Assembly: GCA_930367205.1 (NCBI GenBank)
Contig: OV884011.1
Coordinates: forward strand, 139,745,937-139,809,936
DNA length: 64,000 bases
Direction: 5' to 3'
Source of the DNA: Acanthosoma haemorrhoidale
Taxonomy: Eukaryota > Arthropoda > Insecta > Hemiptera > Acanthosomatidae
Positions 1 through 11,888 of the stretch are shown one piece after another (the stretch's first letter is position 1; the number at the start of each line of letters is the position of its first letter). Position numbers and translations under genes: made by a program. Under the pieces are notes generated by a model, which searched no databases, was not told where the DNA came from, and was given only the letters and a program-made list of their open reading frames with translations.

Positions 1-474
1 TCAACAGTGCCACGGCATTGGCGGGCCTTTCTGCCTTTCTCAAGATAATACAGCTCTTGCACTCCCTTCGGAATAAAAGCTTATGTACTACAGAAATTAT
101 CATGTACATCTTAAACCAGTTGTGTATTGCTTGTTTTACCTGTAGTTAAAGTAATGGATTAAAAAACATCTAATCTCATTCAGCGATGAGTTTTATGTTA
201 AAAAAAATACATTTTACAATTTAGTCAGATAAGTGAAGGATTTCTTTTCTTTATCTAAGTGGAAATAAATGATTTATTAGTTTTTCGTTTCGCTGGGCTT
301 AGTTAGTACAAATGTATATTCCTTGTAACTGATTTAAGCTCCACACATAAAAAAAAGTGATCATTGGCATTTCGTCTTAAACCAGCAATCCCTGCCGCAG
401 ATACGTTCAGAGTCAGAAAAAACAGTTTACGTTAACTTGGTAACTGTCCACAATACACCCTCCTCATACACACA
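1..474. other. AT-rich non-coding DNA
   Basis: I see no open frame, repeat or RNA gene here. Confidence 0.5.
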
Positions 475-639
475 TGGTGGTAGTCTGTCTAACTTGAGTT
501 TGCCGGTAAATTAGCTGGGAGAGAGATGCGCACAAGCCCAACATTCTTTCCGCCAGTCCACTCAAGCTCCCCCATTCCAATTGACAATTGAAGGGAAAAG
601 GCTGCGCGAACTCAAACTCAACTTAGACAGACTGTACCA
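475..639. repeat. Short inverted-repeat element (MITE-like)
   Basis: The left arm (about 475-501, core GTCTGTCTAACTTGAGTTTG) is matched in reverse complement by the right arm (about 613-639, core AAACTCAACTTAGACAGAC). The arms are about 26 bp and nearly perfect, and the interior is about 110 bp with no coding capacity. This is the form of a small non-autonomous DNA transposon. I see no clear target duplication, so the superfamily is open. Confidence 0.6.
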
Positions 640-680
640 TAATATAAACTATGCAACCATAGATATAGAAGGGAGAGGTT

Positions 681-1552
681 TGTAGCGACCACTAACTACA
701 TAAGATAAATCACCCTATACTCTATAGTATATATATTCTAAATTAATTTAAACAAATGTAAATAACATTACCAAACAATAAATCATTTAATGTTGTAAAC
801 AATAAAGACGCAGCTGCAAGTCAATGAGTTAGAGGCTGGGAACCCTCCCTGAGCAGGTAGTAAAGCGACCCAGACAAGGCCTGAGTAATTACGAGAACAA
901 AGACCACCAAATACTGGGCTGGCATTGGCCACAACAACGAGTCCCATGATTGTATACTAATGAACGAAGCCAACTATAAATAAACCCTGGTCTATACCAG
1001 TATATCATTCTAAAGACGACTCTCTAACTGGTGACTTGCGGCTACACTGATGTCTCAAAACTTGGCCTTCTCATTTATGAAAACTTCTGGATCTCTCTTC
1101 CTAACCTTGCTATGTTTTAGTCCGGCCTTGTCGACCCCACACTCTCCTAGTGGGATTCTCTGCCTTCGCCTCGCTAAAACTAGCAGCTCCTCGGGAGATT
1201 CCTCTCCCTTGAGGATAACGGTTGTCGTGGCCCTACAAATTTACATAGTCGTGTCTCCCACGGCAATCCAGCAATCCAGTTCACACTGACCTTTAGGATC
1301 CGGACAGATTTCACCTACCCTCAGATACCGAGTGTGAATTCGTGGTCATTCCAATACCATATAAACTACCTACAATACCTACCCTTCTCCTGAACATGGG
1401 AAACTGTCGGGGCACATACCTATCAAATATGGAATCAGATAGTACAGTAGTAAGACCCGTCATGAAGCAATTGTCCAGGTCATAGCCTAATCAACACTCA
1501 CTTTGTCACCAGGGCTAGGGTAACTAGGTACCCTCCTCGTGACGACCCGACA
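681..1552 (+). repeat. 5' LTR of Gypsy-type retrotransposon (Gypsy-1)
   Basis: It begins TGTAGCGACC and ends GACGACCCGACA. The same ends recur in LTRs at 30329-30965 and 36039-36658, and the same start recurs at 57338. A primer-binding-like site starts two bases downstream and gag-like coding follows, so this is the 5' LTR. At 872 bp it is longer than the related copies. The first about 60 bp and the last about 150 bp are conserved between copies while the middle differs. A small open frame at 1050-1289 lies inside it and is not taken as a gene. No 3' LTR follows. Confidence 0.8.
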
Positions 1553-1554
1553 AC

Positions 1555-1572
1555 TGGCGACCCCCACGTGAT
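1555..1572 (+). other. Putative primer-binding site of Gypsy-1
   Basis: TGGCGACC starts 3 bp after the LTR end. TGG is the complement of the tRNA CCA tail, and TGGCGACC fits the 3' end of arthropod tRNA-Arg, a primer used by several insect LTR elements. Beyond eight bases the match to tRNA-Arg is poor, so the exact primer is uncertain. Confidence 0.5.
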
Positions 1573-1589
1573 CGAGAAGATAGGAGAAA

Positions 1590-3650
1590 CCATTTCTCGG
1601 ACGTGCAAACTGCCAGAGTTTCACGAAGAAGACCCAAGACTATGGTTCCTGCACTCTGAAAACATTTTTTAAACAAACCGGATCTCTTCAAAAGCCAAAT
1701 CAGATCATATTTATGCTCAGCTTCCTTTCAGGGTACTCACACAGTTCGCGGACCTAGCATATTCTCCGAGTGAAAGTCCCTACAAAGATTTAAAGGCTTG
1801 TCTTATCGAAACGTACAGCCAGAGCCACGACAGACGCCTGATCCGGTTATTGGAAGAGAAATACTTCGGAGGCCAGAAGCCGTCACATATTCTGCGTCAG
1901 ATGCAGACACTGGCAGAACCCACGACATCGGAGGACGTCATTCGTACACTCTGGCTACGCGCCTTGCCAGACAGGGTCAGCAGCATACTGGCATCGCACT
2001 ACGAGGAGAAATTGTCAAGACTGACAACAATAGCAGACAAAATCATGGACTAAGTTCAGCTACCGCAATACATGGAGTCCAGTCCACGTGAACTCCCAAA
2101 GCCAAACTGCCACACTCCAGCTGTGACTGCCAGACAGCCATCGCACAGCTCACCCAACAAGTGACCATGCTGACCAATTCAAAACATGTCCTCTCAGCGA
2201 TACCGGCCAAAACCGGCTACCGAATCTAACAATAAGGACTTATGCTTCTACCACGACAGATTCCATAAGGATGCATATCGATGTCGCAGGCCCTGTAGGT
2301 GGGACTACCCTACCAGTGGGAAACTAGATGTCACCATGGTCAAAGCGGTACCCATGACAAGCCTAACCTTTCGCCGCCTATTCGTTACAGACTTCCACAC
2401 ACGGCAACACTACTTGATAGATACAGGAGCAGCTATCTCCGTACTTCCCCCGCCCAAAATAAAAAGGCTATACCCTCCGACTACCAACTCTACGCCGCTA
2501 ATGGCAGCGCCATTCCAACGTATGGAGAAGTCAGCCGAAACCTCGACCTAGGCATGCAGCGGATCTTTAAGTGGAACGTATTAGTGGCAGAAGTTCAGGA
2601 GCCAATCCTACGTGCCGACTTCCTGGCCCATTATCACCTACTGGTAGATCTTCAGTACCGCCAGCTGATCGATGGCATTACTGGTCGTCGTACCACGGGA
2701 AGAACACACGTCGCTACGCTCTCCGTGATATCAACATACCACCCGACAACAAATACGCCGACCTCTTGCGGTGCTACCCTTAGCTCACACGACCACAACA
2801 ACCTATGAGCTCAGTTTCGCCATCAAAGGTAGAGCACTACATAGAAACTCGTGGACCTACCGTTTGCAGCAAGGCTCGTCGATTAGCTCCAGCAAAATAT
2901 CAAGCCGCCAAGGAAGAGTTCCAACGTATGATGGATGAAGGAATTTGTCGGCCCTCAAACAGCCCTTGGGCAAGTCCTCTTCACATTGTTACGAAGAAAG
3001 ACGGTAAAATGTGCCCCTGTGGGGACCTCCGACAACTGAACAAAAAAACCACCCCAGACTGTTATGGTGTGCCCAACATTTCTGACTTTAACAACCAGTT
3101 GTTTGGCACTACCATATTTTCAACACTCGATTTCAAAAGACCTTAGCATCACATCCTGGTAAACCCTCAGGACATCCCCAAAACAGCTATTATCACCCTC
3201 TTTGGACTTTTTGAGTTTCTCCGAATGAAGTTCGGACTTCGCAACGCCACCCAGTCGTTCCAGAGATATACGAGTATGGACAACATTTTTAGAGACCTAC
3301 AATGTGTGTTCGTATACCTTGATGACACACTGATCGCTTCAGCTAACGAAGAGGAACACCAGCGTCACCTGGAAACAGTGTTCGGTCGTCTGGCTGCTCA
3401 AGAGCTCACCCTTAACATCGCAAAATGCGTGCTTCGACAACCCGAGGTTTCCTAGGGTACCATGTCTAACCTCAGGGCATCGTTCCATCGCCCACTAATG
3501 CACAGGCCATCTTAGATTACCCCCGACCTACTACGATACGGGACCTCAGACGTTTATCGCCTGAACTTCGGAATGGTCAACTTTTATCGCCGATGCTTAC
3601 CTAACGCAGCTGAACACCAGAGAGTACTTAACACCTACCTACAAGGGGCC
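1590..3650 (+). mobile_element. Gypsy-1 gag-pol remnant (gag, protease, RT), broken
   Basis: Fragments run in normal Gypsy order but in different frames. A gag segment lies at about 1788-2053 (peptide LLEEKYFGGQKPSHILRQMQ). A Cys/His-rich knuckle-like segment follows at about 2240-2300. The aspartic protease at about 2410-2460 keeps the active-site DTGA (LIDTGAAISVLP). RT segments follow at 2805-3146 (SPWASPLHIVTKKDGK) and 3225-3455, with the catalytic YLDD at about 3316. Stops and frame changes separate the pieces, for example just after 3143 and at 3453. RNase H and integrase are missing: the sequence departs from the family after about 3650, where an oppositely oriented element begins. It cannot be autonomous. 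Confidence 0.85.
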
Positions 3651-3679
3651 AAGAAAAATGACCGAACCATTATCATGTC

Positions 3680-5130
3680 TACTCTCATTTTATTATCGAG
3701 TTTAGAAATGCTTCATCTTTATCTTTAGCAATATCATTTTTATTAAGTGTATCAATCGGAAAAATTAACGATTGCTTTTCGAAAAGTAAGTATGCTGGCT
3801 CAAATTTCGTTGAAGAATGAATTGTCCTATTGCATTCTCACAAACAATCTTCAGCTGTTCTTGACCATGCTCGCCTGTCACCGCTATTTATCTTACACCT
3901 TACTCTGTTTACTAAAGTCTGGTTTAGCCTCTCGTTAAGTCCATTAGACTGTGGGCAATCAATAGAGGTGAATATCAATTGAATTTTCTTCGCTAGGTAT
4001 CTTTTAAATATTGCAGAATTCAAGGCCATATATTGGTCTGCCAGGATGACATTGATTTTATTTTTCTGCGCAATTGGATCGATAAGTCTTCTGGCATTAA
4101 ACTTCTGGATGATAACGATTTGGCCATCCTAAATTTTCACAAATATAACAGGGTTTCTTTAAAGCAGAGCTGGTTATTTTATTTTATTTATCGATTTTCT
4201 GTTAGGAAGTTTCCAACGTTATGCTCATACTTTGATTTGGTGTATCGTTGTTCTTTATTCTTGAAAATGAATCATCCATTCTCCTCAGTTGTATAAACAG
4301 TTTTTCAACGCTTGTTATTTCTTCTCTGTCTAATTCATCTTGTACTGCCAATGGTAGTTCCACAACAATCATATTGATTCTTGAAAAAACTGTACTTTGG
4401 CTTTCCACTTTCAAACATAACCTTTCTTTTGCTAATGCATAATCAACCAATGTGCCTCCTAAATATTTAAAGCTATATGCTCTCCTAACCTTTGACCTAC
4501 CTTTATCTATGAAAACTGTTAAAAAAGATTTTCTCCATTCAGACCAAGTTACTAGACCTATCTTTTTTTAAATTTGCCTCATACCAATCTTTGGCTGGCC
4601 TGTCTACAAAAAAACGAAGGATTTCAATAATTTTTGTAACACTAGTCACATTGCGCCTCATACATTCAGAGTCAAAGCGTTCTAACCATTCTGAAGGATT
4701 TTGTTTTCATCAAATTTTTCTATAATAAATTTCTTTTCTACCTCCTGCAGTTTAATTTCATTAGAATTTTATTTAGCTTCTAATTCTTTGATTTTCTGAG
4801 TAAAAAAATTGTCCTGATTTGAATTGGATTCCTCTAATGGAAGGTTGTTAAAACAAATGTTATCATCTTCATCAAAATACACTTTCTTTAAATCTTCATC
4901 TAATTTAACGCCTACTTTTCGATATCCATTGACTGGTCTTATTGCGGAGACAGCGATTTAATATTTGATTTTGTTAATAATACCTGATGATGTTGTAGAT
5001 TCCGAAGATCAGCTGGTAAACTGAACCATAATTGTTTATCTTCAGAAATTTCCACTGGTTCATAATCACCTTCGTCTGTTTTTTATGATATGTACAAATA
5101 ATTTTGATTCCCTTGTCTTCTGATTTATTT
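3680..5130 (-). mobile_element. Gypsy-2 remnant: gag joined directly to integrase tail
   Basis: Read on the minus strand, a gag-like region comes first (about 5130-4200). It contains FVDRPAKDWYEANLKK at about 4600 and a matrix/capsid-like stretch through EEITSVEKLFIQLRRMDDSF. A degraded zinc-knuckle-like segment follows at about 4170-4100. Integrase core C-terminal sequence is next (about 4060-3840; IFTSIDCPQSNGLNERLNQT) and then the integrase tail to about 3685 (HSSTKFEPAYLLF). Protease, RT and RNase H, normally about 2 kb, are absent between gag and integrase. The element is therefore an internal-deletion derivative or a recombinant. Scattered stops show decay. Confidence 0.75.
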
Positions 5131-7087
5131 TTCAATCAATAACTTGTAATTTAATTTATAAGTTGATTTTTATAAATGATTTTATTAATCTGTAAAGATT
5201 TACAATAGCATTAGAATTATAAGCATCAAACGATTTAACAATATAAACTAAACTAAATAAACATACCTGTAAAGATTAATTAAATCACACGTTATTTACC
5301 AGGTATTTTAGTGGATAGCCACAACACAAACAATAAACATAAGTCTTATCTAGAAAGTAACCTTCACACACCAAACACAGCTAAGTAACCTTCTCACAAC
5401 AAACACAGCTAGCTAGATCTCAGCTGGAGTTTACATATTTTGGAGTTTTATCTAGAGTTCTCCACACTAGGTATGGTATAAAGCCCGAGGTGCTTAGTCT
5501 ATGGTTTGGGGATGGAGGCACAATTCCAATAAAAACTCCGCAAAAATTAGTATCGTATAAGTAAGGATATTATTGTTGACTAAATCGGAATCATTGGTCG
5601 TCACATATATAACTAATAACGTGGGACAGGTGCTCAATCAGCGCATCAAACTATTTTTTTTCCGTGGAGCTTACAAATGCATGAATTCGATTTGTAAAAA
5701 ATAACCTAATTAAAATCGGCCTATCTAGAGTTTCTCTCTAGAATTCTTTGTCTCACCATGACATCCGTTTGGGTAATGCGGTCGTAAAAAATTTTTTTAG
5801 TGAGTTGGAAACGTCCACCTTAACTGACGGTAACACAGCTGCCCATTTGGATGTTCACGGGGGGCAGTAAGTTAGTTGAGGGACCGGCCACCCACCAACC
5901 AACCTCTACCGAAAATATTTTTCAACAGATGATTTTCAAGAGAAAGAATAGGAATAATTAAGAGAGGTAGGTGTATCGGAGGAAGAAAGAACGAACGGGG
6001 AGTTAACTAATAAAGAAAGGTAGAGAGAGACTAGAGCGCAATAGACGAAAGCACTAGATGAGAGATGAGGATTGCAGAGGCTTGGTGGAGCCAAGGGAGG
6101 AGGTAGTGGCCACCAGAGGAGTTGGTCAGTGGTGGTCAATTCGGTGAGCTCCTGCTGTTGCCTGTGCTCCTGGTAGCTGTCCAGTGGCCTGGACCCCCGC
6201 CTCCTTCCTCCTTCCTCCCTCCCTTTAGCAGGTCCCGTTCTCGCCACTACACACCCAGCCGCTTTATTTAACATGTTTTTTTACTATTCTTTATATATTA
6301 TGTGTGTTTTAGTTTCAAGGTTTCCTATTAATTTTGTACTAAACAAAGTTTTTATTTTAAGTTTCTATTTTTCTGTTAGTTGTAATGTCTGTCAGTTGTT
6401 TCAGAAAAACCGTTTTCTTCTTTAAAACATCAACTGTTTCAAAATGTGTCCCCATAACGACTGGTTTAACTTTTGGGAAAGAGAAAATTTGCATAATGCA
6501 AAGTCGGTCTAACATGAAGGACGTTTAAGTGTTGAAATGTGATTTTGGGTCAAAAGATGTATCACAGTACGTGCTGTTGTGGGGGGGGGGGTGAGGCGTA
6601 TTGTCCTGGTGAAGAATGGAACCATTTTTTCATACTTGAGGCTCTTTCTCTCCCATTTTTCGAAGCTTCCCCTATAATAATGGTGTTAAAACATACCTAC
6701 ACAAATGCTGTAAATGTTGCGCCTTCTGGAATCTACATTTCTAAAATTTCACCCTCGAAATCGAAAACCAACTACAAAGCATTGGAAAATATTTGAATTT
6801 TTACTTACTTTGACGTGCTTTTCTATTCTTACTGATGATGGCTTTGGTTCCGTAGATCCTAGATCATCACAAGTGATGAGAAACAAATTTGTATCTGCGT
6901 TAAGCTTCAGAATCTAGACTCAACATTTATTGCAACGGATCTCGCACAAAGAAACTACATGGCAATTGACAATCAACTGAGTGCGATTGTTTGTCTAAAT
7001 ACCTAGTTCAAAACCTCTCTTACCCTCTTGCCTCAAAAATGAGCATAATAGAAAAGCATAACTCGATTTATCCATTCGTGATTGCAG
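5131..7087. other. Non-coding DNA, possible decayed LTR at about 5330-5615
   Basis: At about 5613, reading on the minus strand, a TGTGACGACC-like start precedes the Gypsy-2 gag region, so 5330-5615 may be its 5' LTR. I found no matching 3' copy to prove it. The A/G-rich stretch 5930-6270 (minus-strand open frame) and the frames at 6539-6917 have biased composition and match nothing I recognise. Confidence 0.35.
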
Positions 7088-7310
7088 GTGATGCTGAGCG
7101 TAGACTATTATGAAATCCCCTCTGACGGCACTGTGCCTGGTGCTGCTTGCTGCTTGCTACGCCACCGAGCTGAGTGTGCTGGGTCTGTTCGAGCTGACAG
7201 GAGGTACTGGCGTGGCAGAGCTTGCTGCCGCCAAACTTGCAGTGGACCACGTCAACAGGGCTCGCATCTTGGGGCAATCGGTCCTCAAACTGGTAGTCAA
7301 CGACACTAAG
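7088..7310 (+). CDS. First coding exon, GABA-B receptor subunit 2-like (coding from 7110)
   Basis: The ATG at 7110 opens a 67-codon frame that runs to a GTAAGC donor at 7311, phase 0. A plausible acceptor (ATTGCAG, ending 7087) precedes it, so 7088-7109 would be 5' UTR. Residues 1-18 form a signal peptide (MKSPLTALCLVLLAACYA). Residues 22-67 resemble the start of the ANF-receptor/periplasmic-binding-like domain of family C receptors: LSVLGLFELTG, then AAAKLAVDHVN, then LKLVVNDTK. The hydrophobic-strand, AxxxAVxHVN and NDT patterns fit insect metabotropic GABA-B receptor subunit 2, a G-protein-coupled inhibitory receptor at the neuronal surface. Other family C receptors or guanylate-cyclase receptors remain possible. 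GC content is well above the surroundings, as expected for a real exon. No further exon of the receptor was found downstream. Confidence 0.65.
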
Positions 7311-7899
7311 GTAAGCAGCAACACTCAATTTAGAAATACACCAATACATAATTACAGAAATACGTAATTACATAATTACATGTGCCTGATCCCACTATAT
7401 TATCGAGGAAAGGAAAATAAATTGAAAAATTAGTAACACTATTAAAAAGGCCAACTAATAATGTATAGGAGTTGATTGTATCGAAATCCTTATACTTATT
7501 CTACGACCATAAGGTGTTCTTAGTACATCATAATAACAAATAAAACATACATCCTGGGGAAATGGGAGGTCAATTAATATGGGATACATTCTAACAGCAT
7601 GAGTTTGATTACCATAAGACCTTTACTTAGATAAAAATAAAGTTTAAATTCATTTGACATATTAGACCACATTATTATATATATTCAACGATATTGTCCC
7701 ATTTGTTCTCCTATATTCTTAGTTGACCGATGAAAGGTTACCTGGAGGATATTGAAAAGTAACAATAAGCTATAAAATTGATGACTAGTTGACACATGAT
7801 TCTAGATTATATATTAATCATAATTATAACTCAATGGTTGGACCCTAAGTAAGTCTTCATGGCAGGTATTGTGGTTTGTATTTTGTATGCCAACGGAAG

Positions 7900-7978
7900 T
7901 TCACTTGGCACTAATATTTATCCATAGTATAATCAAGCGGTCACTAAACTCTAAGCCGATAAACTTTTAAACTCACCA
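7900..7978 (+). repeat. Dispersed direct repeat, copy 1
   Basis: It shares ATATTTATCCATAGTATAAT, AGTCACT-like and CGATAAACTTT blocks in the same order with 9046-9125. Identity is about 85% by eye. The copies lie about 1.1 kb apart in the same orientation. The family is unknown. Confidence 0.6.
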
Positions 7979-9045
7979 GTTTTTGTGTTGATACAAACAA
8001 CAAAATTGGAAATAATTTAAAGAAACAAAAAAAAAATATCAATAAACATTCATACGCTTACATGCCGATATGTTGAAAAAATAACTACGGGAGTGAGAAA
8101 CGTAACCGGTAGCAACTAATATTAAACTAGTGCTAATATATAATCGAAACAGTACATACTCTTTTTCTTTAAACAAATAAACCACAGCGGATCCACTAGT
8201 ATTGCCTTTCTTGTGTTCTCTATTTCCATCAAGAATCAAGTTATACAAAAATATTCCATATCTAACATTTACAAACGAAATCCAACAACAAAACATGACT
8301 TCACATTACTTCCGGGCACGCTTTCACACTAGGCATCAGAATACTCTACATGTCACCTGGACAAAATAACTGCATCTGCTTGTTTCCTCAACTGGCACTA
8401 GTGTATTTTCACATTTTACCAGCTTTAGTAACATTTTCGCCATACCCTGCAAACTAAATAAAGTTAACAGCGTGAAAGACATAAAAAGGCCAATTGATTC
8501 ATGTAACCAAAATATTACTTGCTGATCTTATTTTATATGAAGGTAGGAAATAACGAAATAGTAATCGATATTTCCCAAATGCAAGAAATTTCAAAAACTA
8601 GGTAACCTTGAGACAGACCCACTTCGGAATCTTCTAACCATGAATGTTTTATGTTTTTAGAAACCAATATAACAAAATTAATAAAATAAAAGCTCGAAAT
8701 TAAGTTTATTTATTACTGAGAGCAGGAAGCCTGTAGCATTAGTTACTGTAGCATCACATCGCCAACTGAGAATTGATTAACGAAACCTTCATATAATGTA
8801 AAGAATTTGCCTTTTATTGAATGGTAACACATGCACTTTTAGATACAAATGTTGTTATAGTCATATTAAAAGAGACATCGTATGAGATCATTTATCAATC
8901 TAGGTATTTTAACCTAGAACCTTTGCCACTCCTAAGGAGTTATTTTAACAACTACATCATATGAAAACGGAATTTTCGTTACTCGATTATAATATAATGT
9001 TTTCAAAAGCTGTCCACCGAGAGATGTTATGTATAGGCTGTGTGA

Positions 9046-9125
9046 CTTTACTTGGCAATAATATTTATCCATAGTATAATCAAGTGGTCACTCAACTCCA
9101 ACCGATAAACTTTCAAACTCCAGAA
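9046..9125 (+). repeat. Dispersed direct repeat, copy 2
   Basis: This is the second copy of the repeat at 7900-7978, with small indels. It could be a fragment of an interspersed element or a local duplication. Confidence 0.6.
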
Positions 9126-9358
9126 CAATGTTATTAGCCATGAAGAGGGAAGGGAAAAAATCCAGCTAGTCCTAAGCCCTGTTTCGGCAGAGTTAATAAC
9201 TTTTCAAACTGTTCTCACAAACTTTAACCTTCAATATAACTTCAAAGGTGAAAGAAAATATAACGCACAGAGATAATAATGAGTTGGGCCGAGCAAGTTA
9301 GTATCAAAAATATAATTTACCATTTAACCTATCTTTTCCTGATATTATTGTCGTAAAC

Positions 9359-11888
9359 TTTTTTTTTTTTCACCATATCTTTCAAAATAATAAAATAGGA
9401 TAAGGAAAAATTAAAAGGATACTTATCTTGGATTGGTAGTCCTAGCCTTTCACTAGGGGAAGTCCCAATTGAAGGATGTGTGTAGAGGACGATTGTGTGG
9501 AGGACCTCGGGAGAGGTGTGGGTGATATCGGGATGGTGGTGAGATTCCACCGAGAGTTGAGCCAGGGTCTAGGCCATGGTCTGTAGTTGACCAGGTCGGG
9601 CCTGGTGTGAGTGGACCCTGGCAGGGGCTGGCTGAGTCGGCCGGTGGCCGAGGTGTCGACCTTACCCCCCGAGCCTACGGGCTGACATCTTGCTACGGTG
9701 AAATCGGCCGGGAGATCGACTGCTTTTCTCAGCTGAGTGTGCGTCGTTCAGCCCCCGTCAGCGGGCTTAGGATCGAGAAGGTCTATCTGCTTCCATGCTT
9801 CTGCGGACCAGCAGTGCTTCTATCTAACGGGTAGTGGTGGTTGTAGGTCACCCAAGAGGATTATGGCAGTGCCGAAAAGAGCTGAAAAATTTGATTTGCC
9901 GTCTCTTGATAAGATCCTGGTTGGTGAGCACTTCATATTTTTCCTGAATTGCGGCTGATTTCATCCTGTGGAACGTGGTGTGCGTGAGGGAGGTGCGGAG
10001 GACTCTGTTCTGAAATTTTTGGAGCCTTATTAGAGTGAGGGGGGTTAGGTATCTATACAAAGGAGTCCCGTACATTAGGGCCGGTCTCAGGACACTTTGC
10101 TATATCAGCAGCTTGAGGCGTACTGATATGGCCGGGCTGTAAAGTAGGTGACCTAGACTGTAAATGGTTTTTCTGACACTTTTCAATTTCTTGCTGAGAT
10201 GCGTGGTGAAAAACAGATGTCTTCCAAGAGTAATACCAAGGTAGCAAATTTTGTTGCTCACGTTGCACTCTTTCCCGTCTGAGACGAAGGATTTTGGTAG
10301 TTTACTAGGTCCTGTTCTGTAGCTGAAAACTATCATTTGTGTCATAGCCGGGTTTACCTTAATATTGACGGCGTTGATCTTCTCAGCGATGAGTTGGCTG
10401 GCACCCTCTGCAAATTTCAGTGCTCGGTGGGATTGAGGCTGGTGTTGTATATACTGATGTCATCCGCGTACGCCGACACCTCACAGTTGGGGTAAGAGAG
10501 TCCTACGATGTGGGTGGTGTATATGTTGAACAGCAGAGGGTCTAGCACTGACCCTTGGGGGACACCGGCAGTGTATTTTCTTCTAGTGGTATAGTGGTAG
10601 ACGTGGTGCCTATCCGAACCGAGAAAGTTCTGCCTGTGAGATACGAAGTCATTAGGTTCTGCAGCTGTTCCAAGAAATCAAATTCCTTCAGACGTTGAAG
10701 AAGGCTGTAGTGGTCCACTGAGTCGAAGGCTTTCGAGCAAACCAGCGAGATCATTGCGGTAGCTCTGTTATTCCGGATGTTCCACGTGACGTGGAGTTGC
10801 AGTCTCACCAGGTTGTTGTTAGCGCTTAAGCCTGGACTGAAAACAGTCTACTCTGGTAGGACGACCTCGTGTGCCTCGCAGTGTTCGGAGAGATATAGGT
10901 GTATAATTCTTTCGAACAACTTCGAGAGCTGAGTAAGCAGACTGATAGGGCGGTAGTGAGATGGCTCATAACCGCTTTTGGTTTTAGGAGAGGGACGAAC
11001 ACAGCGTTTTTCCATGTCTGAAGGAAATAATGAAGTCTGAAGCAGTAATTTATAACGTTCGTGGTATAGGATATTCCTTTCCTCGATAGCTGCTTTAGCA
11101 TGACGTTTTGTATCCAATCATCCCCTGGTGCCTTGTTCCTCTTGGTGTGCCGAATGAATCCAGCCACTTGCCTGTGAGACGTGTAGATTTCGGTCGTGGT
11201 GGGGAGGAAGAGGGAGTTGGGGTCGAGGGCTCTGATTGGTTCGGCCTGTTCCACAACATGTCTGCCAGTTCGGTGGAAGGGATGAAGGGGGTGGTTCTAA
11301 ACCACCTGTTCTTGATATTGTTGCACTGTCTAATCAGTTGTAGGATGTGTTCCGGTGGTTTCCTCAAAGAAGGAGGTGCCGGAGCGAATTTCGGAATCGA
11401 GGCAACGGCGGTTCGGTCGATGACATCTTGAAGCTGATAGACAGCGAAGTCGATATCCCAGGTGTGCCTTAGAGGCGCAATTGTGGACAGCTCGGTCTTG
11501 ATCAGGTGTTTGTGGAGGCCCCACCGGGCCTCATGGTACCTGTATCTCGAGGCAGGCGGCTCTGGTATGTCGCCTTCCAGTTCGTAGAGCACAGGCCGAT
11601 GGTCGGAGGTAGCGAAATCCAAGGTGGAGCACCCGGTGACTCGGTGTGGCTGCTGTGTCAGGAGTAGGTAAGGTCTGGAGGTCCTGTCGGGGTTGGCTAA
11701 CGAAATGTTGGAAAGTCGGCAGGCCTTGGTTGATGACCGTGAATTGCGTCTTTGTGATGTAGCGCCCGAGAGCGTTAGCTACCACGCTGCTCCACCAGAT
11801 GTGGTTGCATTCAAGTCACCCACGATGGCGTGTCTTCGGTCCGGGGCTATCGTAGTTGTAAAAGCTCTCTCTGAGCTTCACATGTGAA
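9359..11888 (-). mobile_element. LINE of family J2 (Jockey-like), 5'-truncated and frameshifted
   Basis: Read on the minus strand, it holds an endonuclease part first: GDLNA motif near 11830 and SDHRPVLYELEG near 11605. The RT follows: HYRPISLLTQLSKLFERI near 10950, SKAFDSVDHYSLLQRL near 10730, GTP...PLLFN and a catalytic YADD region near 10560-10460, then CYLGITLGRHL near 10240. The C-terminal domain reaches about 9850. A 3' UTR then runs to an A-tract (T-run on the plus strand) at about 9359-9371. The frame breaks several times, so no intact protein exists. The 5' end stops inside the endonuclease and abuts the Gypsy-3 pol fragment at about 11889. Confidence 0.85.

Larger units (their letters stand above)
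7311..9345. other. AT-rich intron/intergenic DNA
   Basis: No coding signal is seen. It holds two copies of a roughly 78-bp repeat, listed separately. If the receptor exon at 7110 is real, this is the start of its intron. Confidence 0.4.

Noticed and set aside
1050..1289. 79-codon open frame with a signal-like start
   Set aside because: It lies wholly inside the Gypsy-1 LTR and is not kept in the other LTR copies.
5936..6274. 112-codon minus-strand open frame
   Set aside because: Composition-driven (A/G-rich strand giving Ser/Leu/Pro-rich peptide), no domain pattern and no splice context.
8186..8201. GCGGATCCACTAGT, which looks like a cloning-vector polylinker
   Set aside because: Only 14 bases match a BamHI-SpeI junction and the flanks are ordinary AT-rich genomic sequence, so chance is the simplest explanation.
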